Below, piece after piece: positions 17,636 through 26,647 of a stretch of DNA of 64,000 bases. Where the stretch lies: assembly GCF_900114535.1 (NCBI RefSeq), contig NZ_FOTK01000027.1:23227-87226 (forward strand). The letters are read 5' to 3'. A program made the translations under genes and the position numbers. Position 1 is the first letter of the stretch. Each line of letters opens with the position of its first letter. The notes beneath the pieces were generated by a model. That model worked only from the letters and a program-made list of their open reading frames with translations. It searched no databases and was not told the DNA's origin. The DNA is from Methylobacterium pseudosasicola (GTDB lineage Bacteria; Pseudomonadota; Alphaproteobacteria; Rhizobiales; Beijerinckiaceae).

Positions 17636-17930
17636 GTAGAATCCCTTTCCAGCAGCACTCCGGTTGAAGATGCAGGGTGGGATCCCGACGATTTCCTGGC
17701 CGCGAATGACGGACGGATCAGCGAACACGTGGATTTCGACGTGGTTCTGTCGGAGGATCTCGCTGAACTTGCGGCGGTCCAGGGCGTCCGCCTTTCCGAG
17801 GCCGATCTCGAAACGCTCGGGCCGGCGGTCCAGGACCAGACCCGACCCGCATGGACTCGCGTCGGCCTCGCTCTGTCCGGCAGCGGCATACGCTCGGCGG
17901 CCTTCGCGATGGGAGTGGCGCAGCGGCTCC
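17636..17930 (+). pseudogene. patatin-like phospholipase, N-terminal fragment
   Basis: The open frame from about 17636 reads EDAGWDPDDFLA..., then RVGLALSGSGIRSAAFAMG at 17848-17920. That is the glycine-rich oxyanion-hole segment of patatin-like lipases (normally SGGGIRSA), here with GSG. The protein stops being patatin-like at about 17930, where the antisense IS3 orfA fragment begins, so the GxSxG nucleophile part is gone. There is no clear start codon. It is debris left by transposition. Confidence 0.55.
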
Positions 17931-18116
17931 CGGTGACCCTGCTGTCCGCGGTGGTGGGGAGCCTCTCGTCAGTGCCGAGCGCCACGGCCTCAGCATCGAG
18001 GGTTGGATCCTGAGTTCGGCCGCGATCTGCATCTGCGCCCGGCCGCTGCTCTCCAGCGGGGCCGCCGCCTCGCGTTTGAACGTGGGCGTGAACGCGCGTC
18101 TCGTCTTGGCCACCAA
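17930..18116 (-). pseudogene. IS3-family transposase OrfA fragment
   Basis: About 60 codons starting KTRRAFTPTFKREAAAPLES and QMQIAAELRIQPSMLRPWR, the helix-turn-helix start of IS3/IS911-type OrfA. The initiation codon is now TTG (18114-18116). The similarity ends near 17930-17960, where the antisense patatin fragment begins. No OrfB and no second IS end are visible, so it cannot transpose. Confidence 0.6.
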
Positions 18117-18186
18117 ACACCTTTCCCCGCGCGTAACCCGCGTATCAAAGGTGTCCGTGAAACCGGGGGAGGATCAGGATCGGCAG

Positions 18187-19122
18187 CTACAAAAATGCGA
18201 TCGGCCGCGCCGCGGCGGGGTTTGTCGCGGCCTGCTCGGTGAAGCGGTGGATCAGCCAGCGCCCGGCCGGGCCTGGTGGATCATCGCTCCGGTAGATCGC
18301 GGTGAACGGCAGCCGGCGATGCTTCGCGTCAGGCACCGGCAGCGCGACGAGGCGCCCCGCCGCGAGGTCCGCCTCGACCATGTGTGCCGGCATGCTGCCC
18401 CAGCCGATCCCGGCCAGAAGCAGCGTGTGCTTGGTGCTGAGATCCGAGAGCCTCCACGTGCGGTCGGCGATCACGCCGAATTCCTGGCCCTCGGAGAGCG
18501 GCGAACGGTCGGCGATCACGAGCTGGACATGGTCCCGCGCGGCGCTCGGGACATGCCCGCCGGCCTTCGCCAAGGGATGCGCCGGGGCCGCCACCGTGAT
18601 CATCTCGACGTCGCCCACCGGGATCCGTTCCAGCGGATCGGTCTCCCGGTTCCAGAGTTCGACGCTGATGCCGAGCACAGCCTTGCCGGTGACGATGTGG
18701 TGCTGGACGGCGCCGAGGGCCTCGACGTTCAGGCGCAGCGAGACGGTGGGAAACGTCGCCTGGAAGGCGGTGAGCGCGTCCACGAGCCGGGCGCCCGGCA
18801 TCAGAACACTGACGACCAAGCGCACCTCCGCCTCCAAGCCGCCCAGCAGGCCGCTGACCTTCGCGCGCAACGCATCGATGCCGTGGGCGACGGTGCGCGC
18901 CTCGGCCAGCACGGCGCGCCCGGCCTCGGTGAGTTGCGGCTTGCGCGTCGCCGCACGGTCGAAGAGCGACAGGCCGAGCTGGAGCTCGAGGTTGGCGATC
19001 GCGTAGCTGATCACCGAGGTCGCGCGGTTCAGGCGCCGCCCGGCGGCCGCGAAGCTGCCGCACTCGATCACGGTGAGGAAGACGCGCAATTGATCGAGGG
19101 TCGGCGTCCCGGGTCCGTGCAT
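18187..19122 (-). CDS. LysR-family transcriptional regulator
   Basis: A 311-residue regulator from ATG 19122 (an upstream in-frame ATG at 19203 would add 27 unconserved residues). The N-terminal winged helix is LDQLRVFLTVIECGSFAAAG...SVISYAIANLE. The effector-binding domain follows from about residue 95. It is read convergently toward the gene debris on its left and is co-directional with the small exported gene at 19257 and the importer operon to its right, so it may control that operon. The ligand is unknown. Confidence 0.82.
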   Translation of the reverse strand: MHGPGTPTLDQLRVFLTVIECGSFAAAGRRLNRATSVISYAIANLELQLGLSLFDRAATRKPQLTEAGRAVLAEARTVAHGIDALRAKVSGLLGGLEAEVRLVVSVLMPGARLVDALTAFQATFPTVSLRLNVEALGAVQHHIVTGKAVLGISVELWNRETDPLERIPVGDVEMITVAAPAHPLAKAGGHVPSAARDHVQLVIADRSPLSEGQEFGVIADRTWRLSDLSTKHTLLLAGIGWGSMPAHMVEADLAAGRLVALPVPDAKHRRLPFTAIYRSDDPPGPAGRWLIHRFTEQAATNPAAARPIAFL

Positions 19123-19256
19123 GTCGAAATCCTCGAACGACGCGCGCGTCGCCTTTCCGGAGGTCTCGACAAGCAAGGGAACCGCCAGTCCCGTGCCCGA
19201 CATGACGAAGCCGGCCCCGTCTCCGGAACCGGCTTCGTCGCGCGAGGCGTATCGGC

Positions 19257-19484
19257 TCAGCGGCGGGCGGCCCCTCGGCCGTTGCGGGTCACGGACCCGG
19301 TCGTCAGCCTGTCGGAGGCGATCGCCGCACCTCCGGTCCAGGCACGGCTGGGCTCAGAGACGCTGGCGCCCCCGGGGGCCGCGGCGGCGGGGATGCCGGC
19401 AGGAGCGGTGTAGCTCTGGGCCTGGGCGGTCGTGTTGGCCGCGAGGGTGAGGGCGAGGACGGAGGCGGCGAGCAGGCGGGACAT
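19257..19484 (-). CDS. small exported protein, QSYTAPAG family
   Basis: 75 residues from ATG 19484. It has a clear Sec signal peptide (MSRLLAASVLALTLAA, cut after AQA) followed by QSYTAPAGIPAAAAPGG and a Ser/Arg-rich tail. The same QSYxAPA start follows the signal peptide of the small proteins at 26648, 31120 and 39729. There are no Cys residues and it is probably unstructured in the periplasm. It lies between the LysR gene and the ATPase gene of importer operon A. Confidence 0.65.
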   Translation of the reverse strand: MSRLLAASVLALTLAANTTAQAQSYTAPAGIPAAAAPGGASVSEPSRAWTGGAAIASDRLTTGSVTRNGRGAARR

Positions 19485-19631
19485 GGTGGGCTCCATCAAT
19501 CCGGTGGGGTGACGGCGCGTCGCCGTCATCCGATGCCGTCAAGATGGTCCCGTCCCGACCCCGCGAAAACCCGAAAAGACTAGATCAAAACGTTCGAGAA
19601 AGTCGAAATGCCGGGTGGCGCCCTGCGCGCC

Positions 19632-21170
19632 TCAATGGTGACCGGCCATGTGCCGGCCGATCGTGCCGATCTCGGCCGTGGCGGCAGCCGTCTCGTAGAC
19701 CAAGCGCCCGTCCGACATCACGACGATCCGGTCCGACAGTTCCAAAATCTCGTCGAGGTCTTCGCTGATCAGGAGTACCGCCGCGCCGGCGTTGCGGGCG
19801 GCCACGATCCGGGTGCGAATCTCCGACACCGCCGCGAAATCGAGGCCGAAGCAGGGGTTGACCACGATCAGCAGATCGACCGGGTCGGTCAGCTCGCGTG
19901 CGAGCACAGCGCGCTGCACGTTGCCCCCTGACAGGGTCGCGATCGGCGCCTCGGAGGAAGCGGTCTTCACCTTGAAGCGCCCGATCAGATCCTTGGCGCG
20001 CCGGGTCATCGCCCCCCGGTCGAGCCACAGGGTCGGCGGTCCGGACGGGTCCTCGCCACGCCGGTCGAAGGCGCGGAAAGCCAGATTCTCCGCGACCGAC
20101 ATCCGCGGGGCGCAGGCGTTGCGCAGGGGCTCCTCCGGGATGAAGCGCACGCGACGCGCCCGGCTCTGCGCGCGCCGGCCGGTATAGGGTTCGCCGGCCA
20201 CCGCGACGCGCCCGCCGGCGGCGCGGATCTGGCCGCCGAGCACGTCGGCGAGCTCCTTCTGGCCGTTGCCGGAGACGCCCGCGATGCCGACGATCTCCCG
20301 CGCCCGGACGCGCAGGTCCGCGATTGCGATGCGGCGCAGGCCCGAGGCGTCGGTGGCGTCGAGTTCCTCGATGCGCAGGATCTCGCGCTTCGCGTCCGGC
20401 TCGCCGATCCGGGCCGCGATCGGGCGTACGACCCGCTCCCCGATCATCATCGCCGCCATGTCGTCGCGCGAGAGGTCGCCGACCGCGCCGCCGCCCACCA
20501 GCCTGCCGCGGCGCAGGACGCTCAGCGAGCGGGCGAAGGTCTCGACCTCCCGGAACTTGTGGCTGATCATCAGCACGGTGAGGGCGCCGCGGTCGGTCAT
20601 GGCGCGCAGGAGCCCCAGCACCTCCTCCGCCTCGTCGGGGGTGAGCACCGAGGTCGGCTCGTCGAGGATCAGGAAGCGGGCCTTGAGATAGAGCTGTTTG
20701 ACGATCTCGAGCTTCTGTTTCTCGCCCGCGGCGAGTTCCGCGACCGGCCGGTCGAGGTTCAATCGGAACGGCATCCCGGCCATGAAGGCCGAGAGCGCCG
20801 CGCGCTCGGCCTTCCAGTCGAGGATCGCCGGCGCGTCGGCGCGGCTGATCACGAGGTTCTCCGCCCCCGTCAGAGACGGCACCAGCGTGAAATGCTGGTA
20901 GACCATGCCCAGGCCGCGCGCCTGTGCGCCCTTCGGGTTGGTGATCTCGGCCTCGCGCCCGTCGACCAGGACGCTGCCGGCGGTCGGCGCGTAGAAGCCC
21001 ATCACGCATTTGACCAGCGTCGACTTGCCGGCGCCGTTCTCGCCGAGCAGGGCGTGGAAGCCGCCGGCCTCGATCTTCATCGACACGTCGTCGAGGGCCG
21101 CGAAGGCGCCGAAACGCTTCGTCATGCCGATCGTCTCGACGCCGATGGCGCCGGGCGTGGTGGTGTCCAT
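19632..21170 (-). CDS. BMP-type ABC importer, duplicated ATP-binding protein (operon A)
   Basis: 512 residues from ATG 21170. GTG 21179, overlapping the biuH stop, is an alternative start. It is RbsA/NupO-like with two ABC domains. The first is complete: Walker A GENGAGKST, signature LAAGEKQKLE and Walker B FLILDEPTS. The second has lost Walker A (GVSGNGQKEL) but keeps the signature LSGGNVQRA, with a weakened Walker B (LLIVVNPCFGLD). This is the normal asymmetry of the family. It energises the two permeases at 22926 and 23860. It is unusual in being last in the operon, separated from the permeases by two hydrolase genes. Confidence 0.92.
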   Translation of the reverse strand: MDTTTPGAIGVETIGMTKRFGAFAALDDVSMKIEAGGFHALLGENGAGKSTLVKCVMGFYAPTAGSVLVDGREAEITNPKGAQARGLGMVYQHFTLVPSLTGAENLVISRADAPAILDWKAERAALSAFMAGMPFRLNLDRPVAELAAGEKQKLEIVKQLYLKARFLILDEPTSVLTPDEAEEVLGLLRAMTDRGALTVLMISHKFREVETFARSLSVLRRGRLVGGGAVGDLSRDDMAAMMIGERVVRPIAARIGEPDAKREILRIEELDATDASGLRRIAIADLRVRAREIVGIAGVSGNGQKELADVLGGQIRAAGGRVAVAGEPYTGRRAQSRARRVRFIPEEPLRNACAPRMSVAENLAFRAFDRRGEDPSGPPTLWLDRGAMTRRAKDLIGRFKVKTASSEAPIATLSGGNVQRAVLARELTDPVDLLIVVNPCFGLDFAAVSEIRTRIVAARNAGAAVLLISEDLDEILELSDRIVVMSDGRLVYETAAATAEIGTIGRHMAGHH

Positions 21171-21175
21171 CGCGC

Positions 21176-21889
21176 TCACCCCATCGCCTGGAGGATCGCC
21201 GCGGAGGCGGCGACCGCTCCGAAGACGCCGCCCTGCATCGTCACCATCCGCAGCGCCGCCTCGTGGTTGCTGCGATCCGTGGCGGCTGTGCCGTCGGAGA
21301 CGATCACGCATTCGAAGCCGCGGTCGTTGGCCTCGCGCATCGTGGTGTGGACGCAGACGTCGGTGGTGATGCCGGTCAGGATCAGGTTGCGGATGCCGCG
21401 CTGGTTGAGGATCAGCTCCAGGTCGGTCGCACAGAACGAGCCCTTGCCGGGCTTGTCGATGACCGGCTCGCCGGGTAGCGGCGCCAGCTCGGCGATGATC
21501 TCCCAGCCCGGCTCGCCGCGCACCAGCACCCGGCCGCACGGGCCGGGATCGCCGATTCCGGCCCCGATCCGGCGCGAGCGCCAGCGCTTGTTGGCGGGCA
21601 GGTCCGCGAGGTCCGGGCGGTGGCCCTCGCGCGTGTGGATCACGTGGTAGCCGTGGGCCCGCGCCGCAGCGAGCAAATCCGCGATCGGGCCGATCGGAGC
21701 GCGGGTGAGCGCGAGGTCGTAGCCCATGGCGTCGACATAGCCGCCCGGCCCGCAGAAGTCGGTCTGCATGTCGATGATGACCAACGCCGTGTTCCCGGAG
21801 CGCAGGTCGCCGTCATAGGGCCAGGGATAGGGCTCGGCCGCCACGTAGGTTCCGGCGGCGGTCACGCCAGGGCATGGGACCCCGCTCAC
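21176..21889 (-). CDS. biuH: biuret amidohydrolase (isochorismatase-like Cys hydrolase)
   Basis: 237 residues from GTG 21889 (GTGA overlap with the amiF stop); GTG 21865 is also possible. The catalytic triad of cysteine hydrolases is present: Asp in VIIDMQTDF (about residue 37), Lys in DKPGKGSF (about 147) and Cys in GITTDVCVHTT (about 178). The phrases PYPWPYDG, GYVDAMGYDL, ADLPANKRWRS and RIGAGIGDPGPCGR are those I recall from the characterised Rhizobium BiuH, which converts biuret to allophanate and ammonia. Allophanate hydrolase, the next enzyme, is at 42378. The gene lies inside importer operon A, so the transporter may bring in its substrate. Confidence 0.85.
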   Translation of the reverse strand: MSGVPCPGVTAAGTYVAAEPYPWPYDGDLRSGNTALVIIDMQTDFCGPGGYVDAMGYDLALTRAPIGPIADLLAAARAHGYHVIHTREGHRPDLADLPANKRWRSRRIGAGIGDPGPCGRVLVRGEPGWEIIAELAPLPGEPVIDKPGKGSFCATDLELILNQRGIRNLILTGITTDVCVHTTMREANDRGFECVIVSDGTAATDRSNHEAALRMVTMQGGVFGAVAASAAILQAMG

Positions 21890-22914
21890 TCCGCCGCCTC
21901 CCGCGAAGCCGGCGTCTGCGCCGCGCCGTAGGAGCGGGTCGGCGCCGGAAAGCCGCAGCCCGTGCCGTCGACGACCTTCACCGCGTCCTCCCAGGGAAGC
22001 GCGTACCGGCCCGCGGCGAGGTCGTGCATATAGGTGTAGGGGCAGTCCTGGGCGCCGCCCTTCACGGCCGTGTAGCCGCGATGGCCGAGCTGGTAGATGT
22101 TGTTCTCGACGCCCCAGTGGATGCGCGCCTCGCGCACGAGGTCGGGCCGCACCTCCGCCGTGATGATCTCGTCGACACGACCTGTGGTCCCGTGGGCGAT
22201 CACGGACCCGTCGAAGTTGCAGATCATGCCCTCGCCCATCGAGTCGAAGGCACCGTCGGAGCCGCACATGCAGACGCTGGCGGTGATCATCAGATTGCAG
22301 AAGGCGTTCGACTGGTTGGTGAAGCGCCAGGATTCGCGGATCGGCGCCGTGTAGCCTGCCGTGCGGATCATGATCTCGGCGCCCTTGTAGGCGCATTCGC
22401 GCGCCATTTCCGGGAACATGCCGTCGTGGCAGATGATCAGGGCGATCTTGGCACCTCTGGGACCCTCGATGACCGGGATGCCGATATCGCCGGGCTCCCA
22501 CGGCTCGACCGGCACCCACGGATGCATCTTGCGGTAATAGAGCTTCACCGCGCCGGCATCGTCGATGATCAGCCCGGAATTGAACGGGCTGCCGTTCGGG
22601 TTGGCCTCCATGATGGAGAAGCAGCCCCAGATCCGGTTGTCGATGCAGGCCTGCTTGAAGGCCGCGACCTCGGGACCGTCGAGACGGCACAGGATGTCCG
22701 GATCGGTGTCCATCGACAGGCCGTGCAGGGCGTATTCGGGGAAGACGACGAGGTCCATTGTCGCGAGGTTGCTCCGCGCCTTGGCGACCATGGCGACGAT
22801 GCGGTCGGTCTGGGCGGCGAGATCAGCCTTCGTGGCGATCCGCGGCAGTTGGAGCTGCACGAGCCCGATCACGACGCCGTTGGGAGACTTGTTCAGTCCG
22901 CCGAGCCCGTTCAT
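21886..22914 (-). CDS. amiF: formamidase (nitrilase superfamily)
   Basis: 342 residues from ATG 22914. It is a nitrilase-fold amidase with the Glu-Lys-Cys triad: VVFPEYALHG, YYRKMHPW and IICHDGMFPE. The family-specific surroundings (EPWEPGDIGIPVIEGP, ICNFDGSVIAHG, GVENNIYQLGHRGY) match AmiF formamidases, which cleave formamide to formate and ammonia, rather than aliphatic amidase AmiE. It is cytoplasmic. It overlaps biuH by 4 bases and follows the permease by 11 bases, so it is in one operon. In this context it may act on a formamide-like product of the imported compound. Confidence 0.85.
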   Translation of the reverse strand: MNGLGGLNKSPNGVVIGLVQLQLPRIATKADLAAQTDRIVAMVAKARSNLATMDLVVFPEYALHGLSMDTDPDILCRLDGPEVAAFKQACIDNRIWGCFSIMEANPNGSPFNSGLIIDDAGAVKLYYRKMHPWVPVEPWEPGDIGIPVIEGPRGAKIALIICHDGMFPEMARECAYKGAEIMIRTAGYTAPIRESWRFTNQSNAFCNLMITASVCMCGSDGAFDSMGEGMICNFDGSVIAHGTTGRVDEIITAEVRPDLVREARIHWGVENNIYQLGHRGYTAVKGGAQDCPYTYMHDLAAGRYALPWEDAVKVVDGTGCGFPAPTRSYGAAQTPASREAAE

Positions 22915-22925
22915 CGCGACGTTCC

Positions 22926-23849
22926 TCACTTCGACAGGGACAATTCGCCCGGGGCGCCGGCCAGCGCCCGGTCGGGCGAGGAGGTGGCGATTAAGAGGGC
23001 GAGGGTGAGCACGTAGGGGGCGGCGTAGAACAGGTAGTAGCCCTGCGAGACGCCGACCGATTGCAGCGCGGGGCCGAGCGCACCCGCCCCTCCGAACAGC
23101 AGGGCCGCGCCGAAGCAGGCGAGCGGGTTCCAGCGGGCGAAGATCACCAGCGCCACCGCCATCAGGCCCTGGCCGGACGAGACGCCCTCGTTCCAGGATC
23201 CCGGATAGTAGAGCGAGAGGTAGGCCCCTCCGATGCCGGCGAGCACGCCGCCGATGCCGGTCGCCAGCAACCGGACACGGTCGACGTCGTAGCCCATGGC
23301 GCGGGCCGCGTCCGCGCTATCGCCGACGACGCGCAGGACCAGTCCGGCTCTCGTGTTGCGCAGCCCCCACCACAGGGCGACGGACAGCGCGGCGCCGATC
23401 AGGAACAGCACGTTGACGCGCAGCGCCGCCTGGACCTGCGGCAGGTCCGACCACCCACCGAAACTGATCGCCGGCAGCGGCGGGGCCGAGGGCTGGATGA
23501 ACGGCTTGCCGAGGAAGAAGGCGAGCCCCGACCCGAACAGCATCAGCGCGATGCCGATCGCGACGTCGTTGACCCGGGGGAACTTGCAGACGAAGCCGTG
23601 CAGCAGGCCGAACAGGCCGCCCGCGAGCCCGGCCACCGCGACACCGGCCCAGGGCGAGCCCGTCATCACGGCGGTGGCGTAGGCCGCCATGGCGCCGAAG
23701 ACGAGCGTCCCCTCCAGTCCGAGGTTGATCCGGCCTGAGCGCTCGGTGATCGTCTCGCCGAGGCTTACGAACAGGAACGGTGTCGAGACGCGGATCGCTC
23801 CGCCGATCACCGCAAGCGGCACCGTCCAGAGGCCGAGATCGTCACTCAT
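22926..23849 (-). CDS. BMP-type ABC importer, permease 2 (operon A)
   Basis: 307 residues with about eight to nine hydrophobic segments and the branched-chain/BMP permease fold. Family phrases GETITERSGRINLGLEGTL near residues 30-50 and GVLAGIGGAYLSL in the second half are typical of the YufQ/NupQ subunit. It is encoded 11 bases before amiF and 10 bases after permease 1. It forms the inner-membrane channel with the product of 23860. Confidence 0.9.
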   Translation of the reverse strand: MSDDLGLWTVPLAVIGGAIRVSTPFLFVSLGETITERSGRINLGLEGTLVFGAMAAYATAVMTGSPWAGVAVAGLAGGLFGLLHGFVCKFPRVNDVAIGIALMLFGSGLAFFLGKPFIQPSAPPLPAISFGGWSDLPQVQAALRVNVLFLIGAALSVALWWGLRNTRAGLVLRVVGDSADAARAMGYDVDRVRLLATGIGGVLAGIGGAYLSLYYPGSWNEGVSSGQGLMAVALVIFARWNPLACFGAALLFGGAGALGPALQSVGVSQGYYLFYAAPYVLTLALLIATSSPDRALAGAPGELSLSK

Positions 23850-23859
23850 CGCGGGGGCC

Positions 23860-25017
23860 TCATGCCGGCACCGCGGCGGAGGGCACCGGCGCGCGCTTCT
23901 CGGCCCAGAGATGCGGGTTGAACAGCTTGAACCGGCCGTAGAGCGTCTCGCTCATCAGCACGATCAGGAACAGCAGCCCTTCGAGCACGAGCACGGTGGC
24001 GTCGGGCAATTGCATCCGCCGCTGGATCAGCCCGGAAGACGCCTCGATGCCGCCGAGCAGGAAGGCCACCGGCACGATCGCGATCGGGTTCTGCCGGGCG
24101 AGGAAGGCGACGAGGATGCCGGTGTAGCCATAGCCTGCGGCCAGGGTGCCGTTGGCGGTGCCCTGGACGGCCACGACCTCGAAGAAGCCCGCCAGCGCCG
24201 CGAAGGCGCCCCCCAGCGCGGTGAAGCCAACGATGAGCCGGCCGACCGGCAACCCCTGAATCTGGGCCGCGCGAACGTTGCCGCCCGCGATCCGCGCGGC
24301 GAAGCCCAGCGTCGTACGGTCCATCAGCCCGTAGGCGATCAGGCAGGCGATCACACCGCAGCCGAGGCCCCAATGCACGCCGATCACCGGCATCGGCCCG
24401 AGCATGAACGCGTCGTCCACGGGCAGGGTCGAGGGCTTGTTGAGGCTGGTCGGATCGCGCAGCGGCCCCTCGATCAGGTGGTTGGCGAGGGCGAGCGCGA
24501 TGTACGACAGGAGCAGGCTGGAGATCGTGGCGTTGACCCCGCGATAAGCCTGGAGCCAGCCGACCGACCCGATCCAGACGGCACCGACCAGGGCGGCGGC
24601 GCAGGCCATCAGCGGCACCGCCAGCAGGGCGGGCAGCGCGGCCAGCGGTTGTGCCGCCGCGGCGGCGGCGAGGCCTCCCAGCACGATCGCGCCCTCGCCG
24701 CCGATCACCACGAGGCCGAGCCGGGCGGGCAAGGCCACGCAGAGCGCGGCGAAGAGCAGAGGCGCCGCCCGCTGCAAGCTGTTGCCGAGGGCGAAGGAAG
24801 AGCCGAACCCGCCGCGCCAGACGATGTCGACGAGTTGCAAGGGCGATTTGCCCAGCGCTGCGAGGAACAGGCCGAACAGGAGGAAGCCGAGCGCGGCGGC
24901 TCCGACGGGGATCGCCACGGCCTCCGAACGGCGTGCGAGCCACGCGCGGATTCGGAGGAATGCCGACGATCGCGAAGGCGCGACGGTCAGGCTTGATGGG
25001 GCTGTGTCCGCGACCAC
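23860..25017 (-). CDS. BMP-type ABC importer, permease 1 (operon A)
   Basis: 385 residues from GTG 25017. It has an N-terminal charged cytoplasmic segment, then about eight to ten membrane helices. Family signatures LGLVVIGGEGAIVLGGL, AYRGVNATISSLLLSYIA and GYGYTGILVAFLARQNP match the YufP/NupP-type permease of purine-nucleoside importers. It is the second gene of operon A, 61 bases after the binding-protein gene. Confidence 0.9.
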   Translation of the reverse strand: MVADTAPSSLTVAPSRSSAFLRIRAWLARRSEAVAIPVGAAALGFLLFGLFLAALGKSPLQLVDIVWRGGFGSSFALGNSLQRAAPLLFAALCVALPARLGLVVIGGEGAIVLGGLAAAAAAQPLAALPALLAVPLMACAAALVGAVWIGSVGWLQAYRGVNATISSLLLSYIALALANHLIEGPLRDPTSLNKPSTLPVDDAFMLGPMPVIGVHWGLGCGVIACLIAYGLMDRTTLGFAARIAGGNVRAAQIQGLPVGRLIVGFTALGGAFAALAGFFEVVAVQGTANGTLAAGYGYTGILVAFLARQNPIAIVPVAFLLGGIEASSGLIQRRMQLPDATVLVLEGLLFLIVLMSETLYGRFKLFNPHLWAEKRAPVPSAAVPA

Positions 25018-25078
25018 GTCTCAGGGCCCTCCGGATAGGTCGGCGCCGAACGGCCGGCAGAAACCGTGCCAGCGCGCC

Positions 25079-26203
25079 TCAAACCGAGCCCTTCACCCCG
25101 GCGACGAGGTAGTTCGTGCTCTCGAGTTCCGCCGCCTTCTCCGGGTAGGCCTTGCCCGCCGGCAGGACCTCCTTGCCGGCGTTGTCCTTGAGCGGGCCTT
25201 TGATGATCGTGTAGCCGCCCTTCAGCATCTCGGCCTTGACAGCGTCAGCGTTCTTGCGGGCCGCGTCGCTGACGCCGGGCCCGTAGGGGCTCATCTTGAC
25301 GTAGCCGTCGGCAAGGCCGCCGCGAACGAAGTTCTCGGGAGACTTGCCGGCCTGCATCGCCTCGATGAAGCCCTTGTAGATCGGCAGCCAGTTCCACTCG
25401 GCGCCGGTGAGATATTTCTGGGGCGCCAGCGGCGACTGGTCGACGTGATAGCCGCACACGAAGGCGCCACGGCGCGCGGCAGTCTCGACCACCACCTTTG
25501 GGCTGTCGACATGGCAGGTGATGACGTCGGCGCCGCCGTCGATCAGGGCGTTGGTCGCCTCCGCCTCCTTGACCGCGAGCGACCACTCGCCGGTGAAGAT
25601 CACCTGGCAGGTTATCGCCGGGTCGACGCTCTGTGCGCCGAGCAGGAAGGCGTTGACGTTGTTGAGCACCTGCGGGATCGGCTTGGCCGCCACGAAGCCG
25701 ATCTTCTTCGACTTCGACGCATGGGCGGCCACGATGCCGTTCAGGTACTGTCCCTGCGCGATGTAGCCGAAGTAGGAGCCGGCGTTCTTGGGATCCTTCT
25801 CGGTCCAGAGGCCGCCGCAATGGCGAAACTGGATCTTCGGGTTCTTCTTCGCCTCGGCGAGAAGATAAGGACTGTAATAGCCGAAGGATGTCGGGAGCAG
25901 CAGCGTCGCCCCGTCGAGATTGATCATGCTTTCCATGGTCTTCTCGACGGCGTTCGTCTCCGGGACGCGTTCTTCCTCGGTGACCTCGACACCGGGCAGG
26001 CCCTTCAGCGCCTTCGCGGCCTGGGCATGCGCCTGATTGTATCCGTAATCGTCTTTCGGGCCGACATAGATGACGCCGACGGTCAGGGCGCCGGCCGCGC
26101 GTGCGCGGGACCCCGTGGCGACGCCGAGCCCCAGGACGGCGCCCGCGCCGAGAAGACGCCTGCGCGTGAAAGGAAGATCTGCCACGGGCATCCGCTTGCT
26201 CAC
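25079..26203 (-). CDS. BMP-family substrate-binding protein (operon A)
   Basis: 374 residues from GTG 26203, or 370 from ATG 26191. The N-terminus carries a twin-arginine signal (FTRRRLLGAG...SRARAA), so folded export by Tat is likely. The mature part is a PF02608-type lipoprotein-like binding domain: VGVIYVGPKDDYGYNQAH, TSFGYYSP, YLNGIVAAHASKSKKIG and PQVLNNVNAFLLGAQ. Relatives bind purine nucleosides or nucleobases. The genes downstream in the same operon (amiF, biuH) suggest this one may instead bind biuret or another small amide. Confidence 0.9.
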   Translation of the reverse strand: MSKRMPVADLPFTRRRLLGAGAVLGLGVATGSRARAAGALTVGVIYVGPKDDYGYNQAHAQAAKALKGLPGVEVTEEERVPETNAVEKTMESMINLDGATLLLPTSFGYYSPYLLAEAKKNPKIQFRHCGGLWTEKDPKNAGSYFGYIAQGQYLNGIVAAHASKSKKIGFVAAKPIPQVLNNVNAFLLGAQSVDPAITCQVIFTGEWSLAVKEAEATNALIDGGADVITCHVDSPKVVVETAARRGAFVCGYHVDQSPLAPQKYLTGAEWNWLPIYKGFIEAMQAGKSPENFVRGGLADGYVKMSPYGPGVSDAARKNADAVKAEMLKGGYTIIKGPLKDNAGKEVLPAGKAYPEKAAELESTNYLVAGVKGSV

Positions 26204-26448
26204 GCCATCCGATCGATGACGCGAGCCAATCTAGAACCTCGTTAGACAGACGGTGAAGCCGATATTTTCAGCATTCGCCATAACGATTGCTACTACAGGG
26301 ATGGATGCCGACCTATGCGGACGCACAAGAATCGGTCGGGTCGTGCGCGATCGCGCGCCACGCGTGCGTTGCTGCTTCTGACCGGTGATTCAACCGGGAA
26401 GCCTTCATCGCAGACCTGCCCTATAGCCGAACGGGGTCGAGATGAACG

Positions 26449-26484
26449 AACGCCGCCCCATGCGGGAGCGCATGGGGCGGCGTT
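26449..26484. terminator. 16-bp perfect hairpin, probable bidirectional terminator
   Basis: The arms 26449-26464 (AACGCCGCCCCATGCG) and 26469-26484 are perfect reverse complements around a GGAG loop. It lies between the start of operon A and the 3' end of the small exported gene at 26648. On the minus strand it follows that gene by about 160 bases, and it would insulate operon A. There is only a weak T-rich tail on the plus side. Confidence 0.6.
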
Positions 26485-26647
26485 GAGCTGTCCTGTTTCT
26501 GAACTGCGCGGCACCTTCTTGCGAGGAGACCTGCGAACGGACCGGTCATCAGGCCCACCGCGCAGCGCTCAAGCGAAACCGGGCTCGGCTACCGTCAAGG
26601 GATCAACCGGTGTTCGTCTGCGTCGCGTTGCGCGTCGGCGACCGCCT

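Noticed and set aside
26161..26330. Sigma-54 site before importer operon A
   Set aside because: No GG-N10-GC arrangement of adequate quality was found in the upstream region on the correct strand.
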